A stretch of 64,000 nt of DNA from Paenibacillus macerans (GTDB lineage Bacteria; Bacillota; Bacilli; Paenibacillales; Paenibacillaceae). Positions 9,065 to 18,172 of the stretch are shown in pieces (the stretch's first letter is position 1; each line of letters begins with the position of its first letter). The notes beneath the pieces are model-generated. The model was not told the DNA's origin, searched no databases, and saw only the letters and a program-made list of their open reading frames with translations. A program made the translations under genes and the position numbers. The stretch covers positions 391,104 to 455,103 of the forward strand of contig NZ_JAMBOE010000002.1 of NCBI RefSeq assembly GCF_023715465.1, in the 5' to 3' direction.

Positions 9065-9260
9065 GAAAAGCAAAAGTGCAGGCGAATTTCGTCGAAACTC
9101 CCCGAAACGGACGGTGCAAATGCAAATGTGCAGTTCATTCCCGGTTAAAAGTCACTTTTTTATCAAATCGCTGATATTCAGATGCACTTTTTCATTTCAA
9201 TCGCCCAAAAACGGAGTTTGAAGAGAAATCAAATGCACTTTTGCAGTTGTCCCCATCGGT
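9065..9260. repeat. Intergenic short-repeat cluster around AAAAGTGCA
   Basis: Several degenerate units carry AAAAGTGCA or its inverse TGCACTTTT. On the minus strand AAAAGTGCATTTGA, AAAAGTGCATCTGA and AAAAAGTGACTTTTAA follow one another, and on the plus strand AAAAGTGCA (about 9070) is followed by GTGCAAATGCAAATGTGCAG. The arrangement is unlike coding sequence and may belong to a genome-wide intergenic repeat family. Confidence 0.5.
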
Positions 9261-9263
9261 CCA

Positions 9264-9317
9264 TTAACAAAAGAAGCCTGCCCCGCGATCGATCCGCCGG
9301 GAAGGCTTCTTTGTTAA
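9264..9317 (-). terminator. Terminator of the TrpXYZ-type ABC operon
   Basis: TTAACAAAAGAAGCCT (9264-9279) pairs with AGGCTTCTTTGTTAA (9303-9317) nearly perfectly. It follows the ATPase gene stop by nine bases on the minus strand. Confidence 0.75.
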
Positions 9318-9325
9318 GGCACCGA

Positions 9326-10123
9326 CTAGCCGCCTAAAACTACGCGATCGTCGGACAGCTTATGGCCGCTGATGCGCTCGAATTCGCCGAGCAGGCGCTC
9401 CATGGTCAAATCGCGTTTGCGCGACTCGTCCACGTCGAGGATGATGCGCCCGCCATCCATCATGATCAGGCGGTTGCCGAGGCGAATCGCCTGCTCCATA
9501 TTATGCGTGACCATCAGCGTCGTCAGCTTCAGTTCGCTCACGATGTCGCGGGTCAGCTGCGTGACCAGCTCGGCGCGGGCCGGGTCAAGCGCGGCGGTGT
9601 GCTCGTCGAGCAGCAAAATTTGCGGCTCGGTGAATGTCGCCATCAGCAGGCTGAGCGCCTGGCGCTCGCCGCCGGACAGCGTGCCGACTTTGGCCCGCAG
9701 CCGCCCTTCCAGCCTGATCCCGAGCCGGCTAAGCTGCTCCTGAAACATCGTCCGCCGCTTGGCGTTGACGCCAAAGCCCAGGCCGCGCCGCTTGCCGCGG
9801 GCATAAGCCATCGCCAAGTTCTCCTCAATCGTCATATGCGGCGCGGTTCCGGCCATCGGGTCCTGGAACACGCGGCCGATCCAGCGGCTCCGCTTGTACT
9901 CCGGCAGATGTCCGACATCGGCGCCGCCGATGCGGATTTCGCCGGCGTCGGGCTTAATGACGCCGGAGATCATGTTCATCAGCGTCGATTTACCTGCGCC
10001 GTTGCTGCCGATGACCGTTACGAAATCCCCTGGAGCGAGATGCAGATTAACGTCGATCAGAGCGATTTTCTCGTCCGGCGTTCCGGGGTGAAACAGCTTG
10101 GACACACGGGAAAGCTGCAGCAT
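9326..10123 (-). CDS. ABC transporter ATP-binding protein (TrpZ/COG1101-type)
   Basis: A cytoplasmic ATPase of 265 residues. It has Walker A GSNGAGKST at about 38-46, signature LSGGERQAL at about 147, Walker B ILLLDEHTAALDP at about 168 and the switch histidine in MVTHNMEQA. It powers import by the permease and lipoprotein encoded upstream. The start overlaps the permease stop by one base, so the two are translationally coupled. The same three-gene arrangement in other Firmicutes (TrpXYZ family) is linked to tryptophan or similar amino-acid uptake; I see no T-box leader here, so the substrate is uncertain. Confidence 0.88.
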   Translation of the reverse strand: MLQLSRVSKLFHPGTPDEKIALIDVNLHLAPGDFVTVIGSNGAGKSTLMNMISGVIKPDAGEIRIGGADVGHLPEYKRSRWIGRVFQDPMAGTAPHMTIEENLAMAYARGKRRGLGFGVNAKRRTMFQEQLSRLGIRLEGRLRAKVGTLSGGERQALSLLMATFTEPQILLLDEHTAALDPARAELVTQLTRDIVSELKLTTLMVTHNMEQAIRLGNRLIMMDGGRIILDVDESRKRDLTMERLLGEFERISGHKLSDDRVVLGG

Positions 10124-11037
10124 CAGAGCCCACCTCCCAGGCTTTTGTGCCCGGACGAACCGGTAATTTCGGCGGCCCGTTCCCGGGCCTGGCTTTTTTG
10201 CTTAAGCGATCTGCGCACGGTCGGCAGCACGAGGGCGATAATAACGATGATCGCCGTGATCAGCTTCAAGTCGGTTTGCTCCAGCCATTCGACGCGCAGC
10301 GCGAGCGCTACGACGACCCGGTAAACGATCGAACCGAGCACGGCGGCCAGCGTCGCCCAAAATACCGTACGCGCTCCGAAAATCGCTTCCCCGATAATGA
10401 CGGAGGCGAGACCGATCACAATCATCCCGATCCCCGAAGAAATATCGGAAAATCCCGATTGCTGGGCGATCAGCGCCCCCGACACCGCCACGAGCCCGTT
10501 GGACAAGCTGAGGCCCAAAATAATCGTGTTGTCGGTGTGGGTGCCGAAGCTGCGGATCATCCGCTGATTATCCCCGGTCGCCCGCAGCGCGAGGCCAAGC
10601 TCGGTGCGCAGGAACAGGTCCAGCAGCAGCTTGATCGCAATCACCACGAACGGCATCAGCACAAGCGGAGAAATCGATGTGAAGATCGTATCTTCCCCGA
10701 GCAATGCGACGTTCGGTTTGCCCATAATCCGCATATTGATGGAGTATAACGCGATCATCATCAATATCCCGGACAACAGGCCGTTAATGCGGCCTTTGGT
10801 ATGAATGAGCCCGGTCAGGGCGCCGGCGGCCATCCCTCCGATGAAAGCGGCCGCGGTCGCGATCCAGGGGGAGATTCCCCCTGTGATCATCACGGCAGCA
10901 ATGGCGCCGCCAGTCGTAAAACTGCCGTCCACGGTCAAATCCGGGAAATCCAGAATCCGAAACGTAATGTAAACGCCCAGCGCCATCACCGCATAGAGCA
11001 GTCCGGACTCCAGCGCTCCCAGCAGTGAATTTAACAT
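10123..11037 (-). CDS. ABC transporter permease (TrpY/COG4120-type)
   Basis: An integral membrane protein of 304 residues with eight to ten hydrophobic segments in the branched-chain-permease fold. Family hallmarks are GVYITFRILDFPDLTVDGSF near the N-terminus and a C-terminal FGARTVFWATLAAVLGSIVYR segment. It forms the translocation channel with the ATPase downstream (one-base overlap) and takes substrate from the lipoprotein encoded 30 bases upstream. The substrate cannot be read from the sequence; tryptophan is the leading candidate by family resemblance. Confidence 0.88.
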   Translation of the reverse strand: MLNSLLGALESGLLYAVMALGVYITFRILDFPDLTVDGSFTTGGAIAAVMITGGISPWIATAAAFIGGMAAGALTGLIHTKGRINGLLSGILMMIALYSINMRIMGKPNVALLGEDTIFTSISPLVLMPFVVIAIKLLLDLFLRTELGLALRATGDNQRMIRSFGTHTDNTIILGLSLSNGLVAVSGALIAQQSGFSDISSGIGMIVIGLASVIIGEAIFGARTVFWATLAAVLGSIVYRVVVALALRVEWLEQTDLKLITAIIVIIALVLPTVRRSLKQKSQARERAAEITGSSGHKSLGGGL

Positions 11038-11067
11038 GTTAGTACCTCCTCAAAAATTACGGAGCCG

Positions 11068-12156
11068 TTATTCGATAATGTTGTTTTCTTTGTCGACCAC
11101 TTGATCCTTCATCGCGTCGGTCACTTCGATGCCCTGCTCTTTGGCCGCCTTCAGGTTGAGAATAAGATCAAGCTTATCCGGCACCGTCACTTTCATATCG
11201 CCGACCTTTTTGCCGTTTTTCAGTACATCCACGGCCATTTGCCCCACTTGATAACCGTGATCGTAGTATTTGAAGCCGACGGTGGCAAAAGCACCGCGTT
11301 CAACCGTGTCGCGATCGCTGGAGAAGAAAGGAATGTCGTGCTCGTTGGCGACCTGGATGACCGTGTTGACGGCTTCGACGACAGTGTTGTCGAGCGTAAT
11401 GTACAGCGCGTCGACGCGTCCGACCAGCGATTCCGCCGCTTGTTTTACTTCCGAGGTGTTTGTGACCGTAGCTTTAATGAGCTCAATGCCATGGGCCTTC
11501 AGCGCCTTTTCGGCCTGATCCGTCATAACGACCGCGTTCGGTTCGCCCTGATTCAGCACTACGCCGACTTTTTTGACATCCTTGAAATTCGCGGCGATAA
11601 AGTCCATCAGCTTTGTGATCGCTTCGGGATTTGTATCGGAAGCGCCGGAAATGTTGCCGCCCGGATGATCAAGGTTGTCAACCAGTTTGGAGTCAACCGG
11701 ATCGGTTACGGCCGCGAATAAGATTGGCGAGTTTTTCACCTGCTGGGCAACAGCCTGGGCCGGTGACGTAGCGATCGCCAATACCAGATCGTAATCTCCA
11801 CCGGCGATTTTTTGCGCGATGGCCATATTGTTTGGTGGATCGCCTTGCGCGTTATTGTAATCCAGCTTCAGGTTCTCGCCTTCCACGATCCCAGCGTCCT
11901 TCAGCGCCGCCAGGAAACCTTCACGGGTCGCGTCCAGCGATGGATGCTCGACGATTTGCGAGATGGCGATCTTGTAAGTCTTATTGTCCGTCCCGCCTCC
12001 CGAACCTGCATTTTGCGTATTGCCGGATTCGGCTGCTCCGTTATTTTGAGCATTTGCGCCGTTTACGGAGCTTGCACTGTTGCTGCCGCAGCCAATCACG
12101 CTAAGCAGCATGAGAGATACCGCGAAAAATAGTCCGATTTTCTTCCTCATCTTCAT
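11068..12156 (-). CDS. ABC transporter substrate-binding lipoprotein (TrpX/DUF534 family)
   Basis: A 362-residue periplasmic-binding-type lipoprotein with signal peptide and lipobox ending in LSVIGC at residue 23, then a low-complexity N/G/S linker. The mature part begins YKIAISQIVEHPSLDATREGF, as in the ABC sugar-binding-like DUF534 family (COG2984). Also seen are NPEAITKLMDF and the typical DNTVVEAVNTVIQVANEHDIPFF stretch. First gene of the importer operon. A short palindrome at 12220-12235 lies 65 bases upstream and could be an operator. Confidence 0.88.
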   Translation of the reverse strand: MKMRKKIGLFFAVSLMLLSVIGCGSNSASSVNGANAQNNGAAESGNTQNAGSGGGTDNKTYKIAISQIVEHPSLDATREGFLAALKDAGIVEGENLKLDYNNAQGDPPNNMAIAQKIAGGDYDLVLAIATSPAQAVAQQVKNSPILFAAVTDPVDSKLVDNLDHPGGNISGASDTNPEAITKLMDFIAANFKDVKKVGVVLNQGEPNAVVMTDQAEKALKAHGIELIKATVTNTSEVKQAAESLVGRVDALYITLDNTVVEAVNTVIQVANEHDIPFFSSDRDTVERGAFATVGFKYYDHGYQVGQMAVDVLKNGKKVGDMKVTVPDKLDLILNLKAAKEQGIEVTDAMKDQVVDKENNIIE

Positions 12157-12219
12157 TTTCCCCTTTCAACCATGATCAGGCCCTTTACAATAGAGCTGTA
12201 ATGCACGATCCCGTTGACG

Positions 12220-12235
12220 CTTTCATAGATGAAAG
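12220..12235. promoter_or_regulatory. Inverted repeat upstream of the ABC importer operon
   Basis: CTTTCAT AG ATGAAAG: perfect seven-base arms around two bases, 65 bases before the lipoprotein start. No T run follows, so it is more likely a protein-binding site than a terminator. Confidence 0.4.
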
Positions 12236-12360
12236 TGATAAAGCACACGGGAACATGAATACGCTGCCCCGATTAGGACATGAGTATGACTTCTATATTA
12301 AATGGTGGTCAATTTTCCGTCAATAACCGGCTCCCGGCCAATTCTGGAAACCACCGCTGC

Positions 12361-12858
12361 TTATTTTATAAAGATATGCTTTGCTTTCAGGCCTTTTGCC
12401 CCAAGCTCCAATATCCCGAAGCTGTATTTCTCCTCCCGCCGTTTGTCGGTTGGGGAACCGGGATTAAACAGCAGCACACCGCCGCTATGGGCGAGCAGCG
12501 GTTTGTGCGAATGGCCGAACAGCACGGCGTCGAGCTGCTTGCCGGTGAAAACGCGCTTGGCGTTGTCCAGGGCGTTATGCCCGCCTCCCGGCAAATGGCC
12601 GTGGGTCAGGCCGATTTTTTTCGATCCGAGCTCCAGCAGTTTGTGGTAGCCGAACCGCCGGACGATGTCCGCGGGATCGTTGTTCCCCGCCACGCCGTCA
12701 ACCGGTGCGAGCGCGGACAACTGCTCATAGACCTCGAACGTGGTCCAGTCCCCCAAGTGCAGGATCAGATCACAGCTGGCAAACTGCCGGATCAGGGCGG
12801 ACGGAAGCTCCTTGCCCCGGCGCGGCAGATGCGTATCCGAAACGACGCCGATTCTCAT
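12361..12858 (-). CDS. YfcE/MJ0936-type metallophosphoesterase
   Basis: A 165-residue calcineurin-like phosphodiesterase. The metal motifs are all present: VSDTHLP (residues 6-12), HLGDW (34-38), GNND (58-61), THGH (84-87) and FGHSH (113-117). It would hydrolyse small phosphodiesters with Mn or Ni ions in the cytoplasm; the true substrate of this family is not settled. It is on the same strand as the GH13 gene upstream, with a 66-base gap, and may share its transcript. Confidence 0.9.
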   Translation of the reverse strand: MRIGVVSDTHLPRRGKELPSALIRQFASCDLILHLGDWTTFEVYEQLSALAPVDGVAGNNDPADIVRRFGYHKLLELGSKKIGLTHGHLPGGGHNALDNAKRVFTGKQLDAVLFGHSHKPLLAHSGGVLLFNPGSPTDKRREEKYSFGILELGAKGLKAKHIFIK

Positions 12859-12924
12859 GGTCCAGCCACCGAGGCCAGGCCATTGTATTCGTTTTTTTCC
12901 ATGTCCTCACCCCAATTCAATGTG

Positions 12925-14622
12925 TTATCCGCGACCCCCTACCTGTAAATACACCCTTGCCTCATAAGGACGGAGCCGCAAATGACGAAGATCTTCCCAT
13001 TTGTCCGGCTTATAGTTGGATATCAGAAGCTCGATCCCTTCGATCTTGACGGAATCGGGCCATTCGAATTCAGGTTCGCCCGAGGAGAAGTTCAGGATCA
13101 CGAGCAGTTGAGTATCCTCAAGCGCCCGGGTATACGCATAGATCTCCGGATGATCCTCCAGCAGCAGCCGGTACTCTCCGTACACAAACACCTCATACCG
13201 CTTTCGCAAACGGATTAATTCCTTGTAATAGTGATACACGGAACCGCGGTCCTTTACCGCCTGGGCTGCGTTAATTTCCGGGCAATTGGGATTTACTGCG
13301 ATCCACGGCGTCCCCGTCGTGAAACCCGCTTGTTCGCCCGCCTCCCACTGCATCGGCGTACGGGCGTTGTCCCGGCTTTTCAGGTGAATGGCCCGCATGA
13401 TTTCTTGCTCCGGCACCCCAGCCTCATGCCGTTCCTTATAATAATTCAGCGTTTCCACATCCCGGTATTCTTCGATCGAGCCGAAAGCGATGTTGGTCAT
13501 CCCGAGTTCCTCGCCCTGAAAAATATAAGGCGTCCCTTCCAGCGTATGGATGAACGTGGCCAGCATTTTGGCCGAAGGAATCCGGTACTGTCCGCCGTCT
13601 CCGAAGCGCGACACGCAGCGAGGCTGGTCGTGATTGCACAGATAGTTGGCGTTCCAGCCTTTTTCGTGCAGGGTCGTTTGCCAGCCGGTCATGACCCGCT
13701 TGAGGTCGGCCAGCTTCCATGGCACGACCTCCCATTTGCCGGTGCCGGGAGAAGCCGCATCCAAAAACATATGCTCAAACTGAAACGTCATATTCAGCTC
13801 CCGCCGGCCGTTCCCGACGTAATCGAGCGCTTGCTTGGGGCCCAGGCCCGAGGTTTCCCCCACGGTCATAATATCATAGAAATAAAGCACCTGATCGTGC
13901 AAATTTTGCAGCAGCGTATGGACGTGGTCCAGATTCGAAAACATTCCGTACGCCCGCACAGTAGGTGAATTCCCTGGATTGTCGGCATCCGGAAGCCCTT
14001 TTGCTTTTACGATATGCGCGATAGCATCGAAGCGGAAACCGTCCACCCCTTTTTTTAGCCACCACTGGATCATGTTGTGCATCTCACCGATGACGGCCGG
14101 ATTCTCCCAGTTTAAATCCGGCTGATGTTTGGAGTACAAATGCAAATAATATTCGTCCGTCCGCGCGTCGTATTCCCACACCGAACCGCTGAAATACGAC
14201 TCCCAGTTGTTCGGAGGGCCGCCGTTTTTCCCTTTTCGCCAGATGTAATAATCCCGTTTCGGGTTGTCTGTGGACTGTCGCGACTCCAAAAACCAGGGAT
14301 GTTCGTCCGACGTGTGGTTCAGCACCAAATCCATCATCAGCTTCATTCCACGCGCATGCAGCCCGTGCAGCAGTTCGTCGAAATCCTCCATCGTGCCGAA
14401 TTGCGGTTTAATCTCGCAATAGTTGCTGATGTCATACCCGTTGTCGTGCCCGGGCGATTGGTAAATCGGACAGATCCACACCATGTCGACACCGAGGTCC
14501 TGCAAATAATCCAGCTTGGAAATGATGCCGCGCAGATCGCCGATACCGTCGCCATTCGAATCTTTGAAACTGATCGGGTAAATTTGATAAACTACGCTTT
14601 CCTTCCACCAAGTTCGCTTCAT
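12925..14622 (-). CDS. GH13 alpha-glucosidase / oligo-1,6-glucosidase
   Basis: A 565-residue cytoplasmic glycoside hydrolase of family 13. It starts with WWKESVVYQIYPISFKDSNGDGIGDL, typical of oligo-1,6-glucosidases and trehalose-6-phosphate hydrolases. The nucleophile is in DGFRFDAI (about residue 199), the acid/base in VGETSG (about 254) and the third acid in NHDQPR (about 331). It would release glucose from the non-reducing ends of isomalto- or malto-oligosaccharides. The start at 14622 is preceded by AAAGGGCGG; an in-frame ATG lies 18 bases upstream without such a site. No sugar transporter is adjacent, so the substrate remains open. Confidence 0.88.
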   Translation of the reverse strand: MKRTWWKESVVYQIYPISFKDSNGDGIGDLRGIISKLDYLQDLGVDMVWICPIYQSPGHDNGYDISNYCEIKPQFGTMEDFDELLHGLHARGMKLMMDLVLNHTSDEHPWFLESRQSTDNPKRDYYIWRKGKNGGPPNNWESYFSGSVWEYDARTDEYYLHLYSKHQPDLNWENPAVIGEMHNMIQWWLKKGVDGFRFDAIAHIVKAKGLPDADNPGNSPTVRAYGMFSNLDHVHTLLQNLHDQVLYFYDIMTVGETSGLGPKQALDYVGNGRRELNMTFQFEHMFLDAASPGTGKWEVVPWKLADLKRVMTGWQTTLHEKGWNANYLCNHDQPRCVSRFGDGGQYRIPSAKMLATFIHTLEGTPYIFQGEELGMTNIAFGSIEEYRDVETLNYYKERHEAGVPEQEIMRAIHLKSRDNARTPMQWEAGEQAGFTTGTPWIAVNPNCPEINAAQAVKDRGSVYHYYKELIRLRKRYEVFVYGEYRLLLEDHPEIYAYTRALEDTQLLVILNFSSGEPEFEWPDSVKIEGIELLISNYKPDKWEDLRHLRLRPYEARVYLQVGGRG

Positions 14623-14742
14623 GCTTGCCGCCCTTTCCATATCTTTCGAATCACATCCGGCCTGTAGTATAACTATTTACCTCAGGCCCGAAATGTATAA
14701 CCGGGAATTGGGCGCGGCAAGCCGAACCGGCTTAGCACAAGC

Positions 14743-14772
14743 AACCCGGGGACTTCGGCAAATCCCCGGGTT
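14743..14772 (-). terminator. Hairpin after the coiled-coil gene
   Basis: AACCCGGGGA (14743-14752) pairs with TCCCCGGGTT (14763-14772). It sits just after the coiled-coil gene on the minus strand but lacks a good T run, so it may terminate only weakly. Confidence 0.45.
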
Positions 14773-14779
14773 TAGCGCG

Positions 14780-15709
14780 TTATCTGTACTGCTCTACGAT
14801 CTGCACGTATTTTCGGGTTAACTCGGCAAGCTCGCTTTCGGCCTTTCGTTTGGCGGCATCCAGCTTCTGCATCAGACGGCCCACCTCGGATTGCTTCTGC
14901 TCGACCTGCGCCAACGTCTCATGAATCCGGCCTTGCACCAGCCAATCGGCGATCAAGCCATCAAAAAAATAGTCGGCAAACGTCAGCATCCCGCCGATTT
15001 CCATTTCGATAGGCATACCGTCCCCCACGTCGCGAAGCTCGCGCTCAAACCGGGCCAGGCTGCGTTGGGCCTGATAGATATGATCCATCGCCTCGTCGAT
15101 CCGGTTGTGTTTAATATGCGTGGATAACATGCCTCCGCCCAGCATATCGTACGTACCCCAATTTTTGGCGGAGTGAAGATCTTCCTCGGCGGCGCTTAAA
15201 TCGCTTTGCACCGATTGACCGGCAAGGATTGCCTCTTCCAGCTCCTTTAATTGTACGCTTAGCTCAGCCCTCCGGTCGGCCAACTCCGCAAGCTCGCCGT
15301 TTTGCCCCAAAACCTGCTGCTCCTTGGCCTGAAACACGCGGTCATAGGCCGATTTCCAGTTGCGGACCTCCTGCCACTGCTTTTCGAGCTGAGCTATTTG
15401 TTGCTCCAAGCTCCAAACCGTGCGATCGGACTCATCGTATTTCACTTTCGCTTCCAGCACCTGCCGCTGCTCGCGGTCCAGCTTATTCGCCTTGTTACCG
15501 AGAATCGTAGCCAGCAGATTGGACAAGGACATTCCCGACAGCTTACGGACATCCTCTTCCTCGTCGGCCAGCTTGCGCCGCCACCGATCCCTGGCGCCTT
15601 CCGCTTCGGCCAGCTCCTTTCTGTACTGCTCGAGCCGTTTCCTCCACTTTTCCTCGTTACGCCCTTTTTCCTTCAATTCCGCCAGTTGCCCGGTTAACTC
15701 CTCAAACAA
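14780..15709 (-). CDS. Coiled-coil protein of unknown function
   Basis: About 309 residues, mostly long charged helices. Heptad-rich segments cover about residues 5-65, 85-175 and 270-305, interrupted by a more globular part (about 190-260) with GTYDMLGGGMLSTHIKHNRIDEAMDHIYQA. No signal peptide, membrane segment or catalytic motif is visible. I start at the TTG at 15709 because GGAGG lies seven bases upstream; the ATG at 15724 has no ribosome binding site. I do not recognise a named family. Downstream is a CG-rich hairpin, and upstream on the same strand, 100 bases away, is an oxidoreductase. Confidence 0.7.
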   Translation of the reverse strand: MFEELTGQLAELKEKGRNEEKWRKRLEQYRKELAEAEGARDRWRRKLADEEEDVRKLSGMSLSNLLATILGNKANKLDREQRQVLEAKVKYDESDRTVWSLEQQIAQLEKQWQEVRNWKSAYDRVFQAKEQQVLGQNGELAELADRRAELSVQLKELEEAILAGQSVQSDLSAAEEDLHSAKNWGTYDMLGGGMLSTHIKHNRIDEAMDHIYQAQRSLARFERELRDVGDGMPIEMEIGGMLTFADYFFDGLIADWLVQGRIHETLAQVEQKQSEVGRLMQKLDAAKRKAESELAELTRKYVQIVEQYR

Positions 15710-15809
15710 AAGAATCCCTCCCATAACGCTAAAGCGCCGGCTTTTCTCACTGCCCTATTTTCACGAATGCATTCACGCTTATGAATACGCACCGAACGGC
15801 GCTTATGTT

Positions 15810-16748
15810 TCACCTCTTGATGTCGGGGTTCCAAGGCTCGGCACCGCTGGCTTCCGCTTGCTTCACGATCTCCTCGCACAGCCTATGGGTCTCGAGGGCA
15901 TCCTGCAGCGAAATGGCCGGCGTTTTGTCCTCCCTCACACAGGCGATAAAATGATCGATGATACTCACGAACCCCCGGCGGTACAGCACCGCATCCCAAT
16001 CGTTAAATTTAAGCAGCCCCGCTTCGCCGCCGGCAAAATGCTCCGTCGTATTCAGGCCGTCGATTCTCCATTTGTTGCCCGGGCTCATCACTTCCACCGT
16101 TTCGTCGTTCGCTCCCGAGTCGCGGTTCATAACCCCCATGCAGCTAAAGCCGTTCCCTTCAAGCTGGAGCACGACATGATAAAGCTTCCCGTCCTGTATA
16201 TGCGCCGACACGCGGACATCGTTGATTGTGCCTGGGGCTAAAAAGCGGACCGTATCCACGACATGGATAAAATCGTCGAACACGAAGCGGCGGGCGTAAT
16301 CCGGCGAGTGGGTCCGGTTCTTCTGCATCAGCACCAGCCGGCGGTGTTCCTGCGCTTTCATCGCGGCAACCATCGGGGCATAACGGCGGTTGAAGCCCGT
16401 CATCAGCTTGACGCCTTTTTGCTTTGCTAACCGGCTGACGCTTTCGGCTTGTTCATAGTTGTAGGCGATCGGCTTATCGATATAGACATGGACGCCATGG
16501 CGGATCAGTTGTTCAGCCATCGCGGCATGTGATTCCGTTGCGCTGTGAATAAACGCGGCTTCCACCCCGGTTTCAATCAGTTGCTCCACGCTGTCCGCCG
16601 TTTTTGCAACGCGGTATTTGGCGGCCAGCCGCCGTAATGTTTCCTGATTCCGGGTACAAAAAACAAGCTCGATATCCTCTCTGCCCGTCATTACCGGCAA
16701 ATACGCCTTTTGTGCGATATCGCCGAGCCCGATAATTCCTATACGCAT
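15810..16748 (-). CDS. Gfo/Idh/MocA-family NAD(P)-dependent oxidoreductase
   Basis: A 312-residue soluble dehydrogenase. The N-terminal Rossmann motif GIIGLGDIAQKAYLP is at about residues 4-18, and the family motif DKPIAYN (Lys in the EKP-like site) is at about 92-98. The C-terminal part is the GFO/IDH/MocA substrate domain, with HVVDTVRFL supplying the usual conserved histidine. It would oxidise or reduce a sugar or inositol-like substrate. The ATG at 16748 lies seven bases after GAGGAGG. Substrate not predictable from the neighbours. Confidence 0.88.
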   Translation of the reverse strand: MRIGIIGLGDIAQKAYLPVMTGREDIELVFCTRNQETLRRLAAKYRVAKTADSVEQLIETGVEAAFIHSATESHAAMAEQLIRHGVHVYIDKPIAYNYEQAESVSRLAKQKGVKLMTGFNRRYAPMVAAMKAQEHRRLVLMQKNRTHSPDYARRFVFDDFIHVVDTVRFLAPGTINDVRVSAHIQDGKLYHVVLQLEGNGFSCMGVMNRDSGANDETVEVMSPGNKWRIDGLNTTEHFAGGEAGLLKFNDWDAVLYRRGFVSIIDHFIACVREDKTPAISLQDALETHRLCEEIVKQAEASGAEPWNPDIKR

Positions 16749-16899
16749 CAAAAATCCTCCTCGTCATCCTATTGCTCCGATTCACCGATTGTCGTATCCA
16801 AGCTTGCTCCAGCAGTTTGCCCTGCGTTAACAATAGTGTGATAGAGTGGTGGGAAACGCCTCAACCAAGTTGGGGAGGCGGCAAAAAAGGAGCGGTATT

Positions 16900-18147
16900 A
16901 TGGAAATGAAGACACTTGAACCCGCTGCGCCCGCACCTTCTCCTCAAGGCGCTTTTCGCCGCGCAAGGGAGATTTTTGCGGTTTCCGCCAAGCTGGGGCT
17001 TACTTCGTTCGGAGGGCCAATCGCCCATCTCGGTTATTTTCATGAAGAGTACGTAAAGAAGCGGAAATGGCTCAGCGAGCAAAAATATGCGGAATTGGTC
17101 GCCTTGTGCCAGCTCCTTCCGGGCCCGGCAAGCAGCCAGGTGGGAATGGGGATCGGCTTGTACCGCGGCGGCGTGCTCGGAGCATTGGCGGCCTGGGCCG
17201 GCTTCACCTTGCCTTCCGTCTTGCTGCTTGTGCTGTTCGCGCTGCTGCTAAAAGGAACGGAACTGGCGGATAGCGGCTGGCTGCACGGTCTCAAGCTCAC
17301 CGCCGTGGCGATTGTGGCGCAAGCCGTCTGGAGCATGGGCCAAAAGCTAGCTGCCGGACGCAGCAGGGCCACGATCGCCGTGCTTGCTGCCGCCTGCGCC
17401 TTGTTATGGCCAAACGGGTTTACGCAGGTGCTGATTATTCTGATTTCGGGGCTTATTGGCATATGGTTGTACCGCGACTTGCCAGGTGCACCGTCCCCGC
17501 GTGTGGACGAGGAGCCATCCACAGCGATAAATCTCGGCAGGAACTGGGCCTTTGCTGCTCTGGCGGCTTTCTTTGGGCTGCTGGTGATCCTCCCGCTCAG
17601 CGGTTGGTTATGGCCGGTCCCCGGCCTGCAGCTATTCGACGGCTTCTACCGGGCCGGTTCGCTCGTATTCGGCGGCGGCCATGTCGTGCTCCCGCTGCTG
17701 GAAAGCACCGTTGTGCCCCGGGGATGGATCGGCGAAGCGGATTTCCTCGGCGGATACGGCGCAGCCCAGGCGGTTCCGGGGCCGCTGTTCACGTTCGCCT
17801 CGTATTTGGGAGCGGCGATCGGCGGAGTATTTGGCGCTGTGCTGGCCACGGTGGCGATTTTTTTACCGGCTTTTCTGCTCGTCATCGGGGTGCTCCCGTT
17901 CTGGAGCCGCCTGCGCGTCATGCCGAACATTCACCGCGCGCTGCAAGGCGTCAACGCCGCGGTGGTCGGGATCTTGCTCGCCGCCTTGTACGATCCGATC
18001 TGGACCTCCTCCGTCCGGCATACCGGTGACGTTGTGCTGGTGCTTGCCTTGTTCGCCCTGCTCGTTTATTGGAAGCTGCCCCCCTGGATCGTCGTCCTCG
18101 CCGGCGCTGCGGGCGGCGTTGCGCTCGGCTGGGCCTATGGTTCGTAA
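16900..18147 (+). CDS. chrA: Chromate transporter ChrA, two-domain type
   Basis: A 415-residue membrane protein with the duplicated CHR domain. The N-half carries SFGGPIAHLGYFHEEYVKKRKWL and the LLPGPASSQVGMGIG signature; the C-half carries the matching FGGGHVVLPLLE and AVPGPLFTFASYLGA. ChrA proteins export chromate by proton-linked antiport and give resistance. The start follows AAGGAG by seven bases. It has no chromate regulator next to it and is flanked by divergent and convergent genes, so it appears to be a single-gene unit. Confidence 0.92.
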   Translation: MEMKTLEPAAPAPSPQGAFRRAREIFAVSAKLGLTSFGGPIAHLGYFHEEYVKKRKWLSEQKYAELVALCQLLPGPASSQVGMGIGLYRGGVLGALAAWAGFTLPSVLLLVLFALLLKGTELADSGWLHGLKLTAVAIVAQAVWSMGQKLAAGRSRATIAVLAAACALLWPNGFTQVLIILISGLIGIWLYRDLPGAPSPRVDEEPSTAINLGRNWAFAALAAFFGLLVILPLSGWLWPVPGLQLFDGFYRAGSLVFGGGHVVLPLLESTVVPRGWIGEADFLGGYGAAQAVPGPLFTFASYLGAAIGGVFGAVLATVAIFLPAFLLVIGVLPFWSRLRVMPNIHRALQGVNAAVVGILLAALYDPIWTSSVRHTGDVVLVLALFALLVYWKLPPWIVVLAGAAGGVALGWAYGS

Positions 18148-18172
18148 ATCTAATTTCGGAAGCCAATCGAGA

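Noticed and set aside
12157..12360. T-box or tryptophan-responsive leader before the TrpXYZ-type operon
   Set aside because: The region is too short and lacks the T-box sequence and a terminator; only a 16-base inverted repeat was found.
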